This document shows, piece by piece, positions 5,903-6,207 of a stretch of 6,207 nt of DNA; the stretch's first letter is position 1; each line of letters opens with the position of its first letter. The DNA comes from Collinsella sp. (lineage in GTDB: Bacteria; Actinomycetota; Coriobacteriia; Coriobacteriales; Coriobacteriaceae). The notes beneath the pieces are model-generated. The model was given only the letters and a program-made list of their open reading frames with translations. It did not search any database and had not been told where the DNA came from. The stretch is from contig JAGZWV010000068.1 of NCBI GenBank assembly GCA_018378775.1, positions 1-6,207 of the forward strand. Reading direction: 5' to 3'. The position numbers and the translations under genes were made by a program.

Positions 5903-6078
5903 CCTCGGCCGAAACTGCTCTCATCGGAGGCCCCAGGGCTTACCTCCCAAATCGTCCTCGGACATGTCAGGACCCCGCTGCGCGCTTCGCGCGGCGGGGT
6001 CCTTCCGTCCTGCGGAAAGATTTGGGAGGTAAGCCCTGAGGCCTCCTGCGGTAACTAGGGAGGCCGAGGCTATTCGTC
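5894..6078. repeat. 185-bp centred imperfect palindrome at the pfkA 3' end
   Basis: All arms share one axis at base 5986, so no net insertion or deletion separates them. From outside in: a perfect 17-bp pair (5894-5910 with 6062-6078, left arm GACGAATAGCCTCGGCC); a 15-nt non-matching block on each side; a 28-bp pair with one mismatch (5926-5953 with 6019-6046), containing a perfect 19-bp run AGGGCTTACCTCCCAAATC; a second mostly unpaired 15-nt block on each side; then a GC-rich central hairpin. The outer left arm includes the last two codons and stop of pfkA. It encodes no protein that I can support. Candidates are a MITE-like element or an inverted duplication of the pfkA end and its terminator region. 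Confidence 0.9.
5969..6004 (+). terminator. Probable pfkA terminator hairpin (centre of the palindrome)
   Basis: AGGACCCCGC (5969-5978) pairs with GCGGGGTCCT (5994-6003). The stem continues through a T-G wobble and GCGCG/CGCGC to a three-base loop, about 16 bp in total. Only two T follow, so termination may be inefficient or depend on other factors. It begins 67 bp after the pfkA stop codon. Confidence 0.5.
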
Positions 6079-6207
6079 TTCTTGCTGCGGGTGCCTAGGG
6101 TGGGGTGTGGCGTGCATTTTTGGGAGTATTCAGCAGCCGAGGATGCCTGCATACTGGATTTTGGGCGAAAGGCAGGCGCTATGGGCCGCATTCTGTAAAA
6201 AAGACCA
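6079..6207. other. Right-edge region with no recognised gene
   Basis: No frame here looks coding on either strand. It contains a weak hairpin, AGTAT (6126-6130) with ATACT (6151-6155), extended inward by GCAG/CTGC, and a separate GCCTGC/GCAGGC pair (6145-6150 with 6172-6177). It ends in an A run (6196-6202). It is probably intergenic DNA before a gene outside the window. Confidence 0.5.

Noticed and set aside
5296..6039. Open frame of 247 codons on the + strand running past the pfkA end into the palindrome
   Set aside because: It overlaps pfkA in another frame and has a low-complexity Arg-rich product, typical of a high-GC shadow frame.
5967..6191. Small - strand frames at the right edge, including a 15-codon frame ending at the TAG inside the right palindrome arm
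   Set aside because: The products are rich in Arg, Pro and Ser with no motif. The shared stop is a by-product of the inverted copy of the pfkA end.

Overview
The window looks like chromosomal DNA from a high-GC gut actinobacterium of the class Coriobacteriia, most likely Collinsella or a close relative. That placement rests on the strong preference for G/C-ending codons, the protein sequence style and the gene content. It is an inference, not a search result. No phage, plasmid, CRISPR, toxin-antitoxin or defence gene is visible. All five genes are housekeeping or general metabolic genes, and four of the five are complete.

Layout from left to right. (1) The 3' part of a methionine aminopeptidase gene (map, + strand) runs in from the left edge and ends in a strong intrinsic terminator. 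(2) A complete D-2-hydroxyacid dehydrogenase gene (+) is preceded by a 35-bp palindromic repeat. (3) A 254-bp convergent intergenic region holds a GC hairpin, a nested palindrome with an intrinsic terminator at its core, and a second copy of the 35-bp repeat (34/35 identical). (4) An M18 family aminopeptidase gene lies on the - strand. (5) Divergent from it is a membrane-anchored or secreted Ntn-type hydrolase related to choloylglycine hydrolases (+). (6) A 140-bp leader carrying an inverted repeat leads into a 6-phosphofructokinase gene (pfkA, +). (7) A 185-bp imperfect palindrome begins inside the last two codons of pfkA. It is followed by about 130 bp with no recognisable gene.

The genes do not form an obvious pathway. 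Two are peptidases that release amino acids or trim proteins, one is a 2-keto acid reductase, one is an amide hydrolase probably acting outside the membrane, and one is the committing step of glycolysis. Each gene except perhaps pfkA seems to be its own transcription unit.

I did not find a new multi-gene system. The parts that the genes do not explain are non-coding: the perfectly centred 185-bp palindrome at the pfkA 3' end, the pair of 35-bp hairpin repeats, the nested palindrome in the convergent spacer, and the inverted repeat upstream of pfkA.
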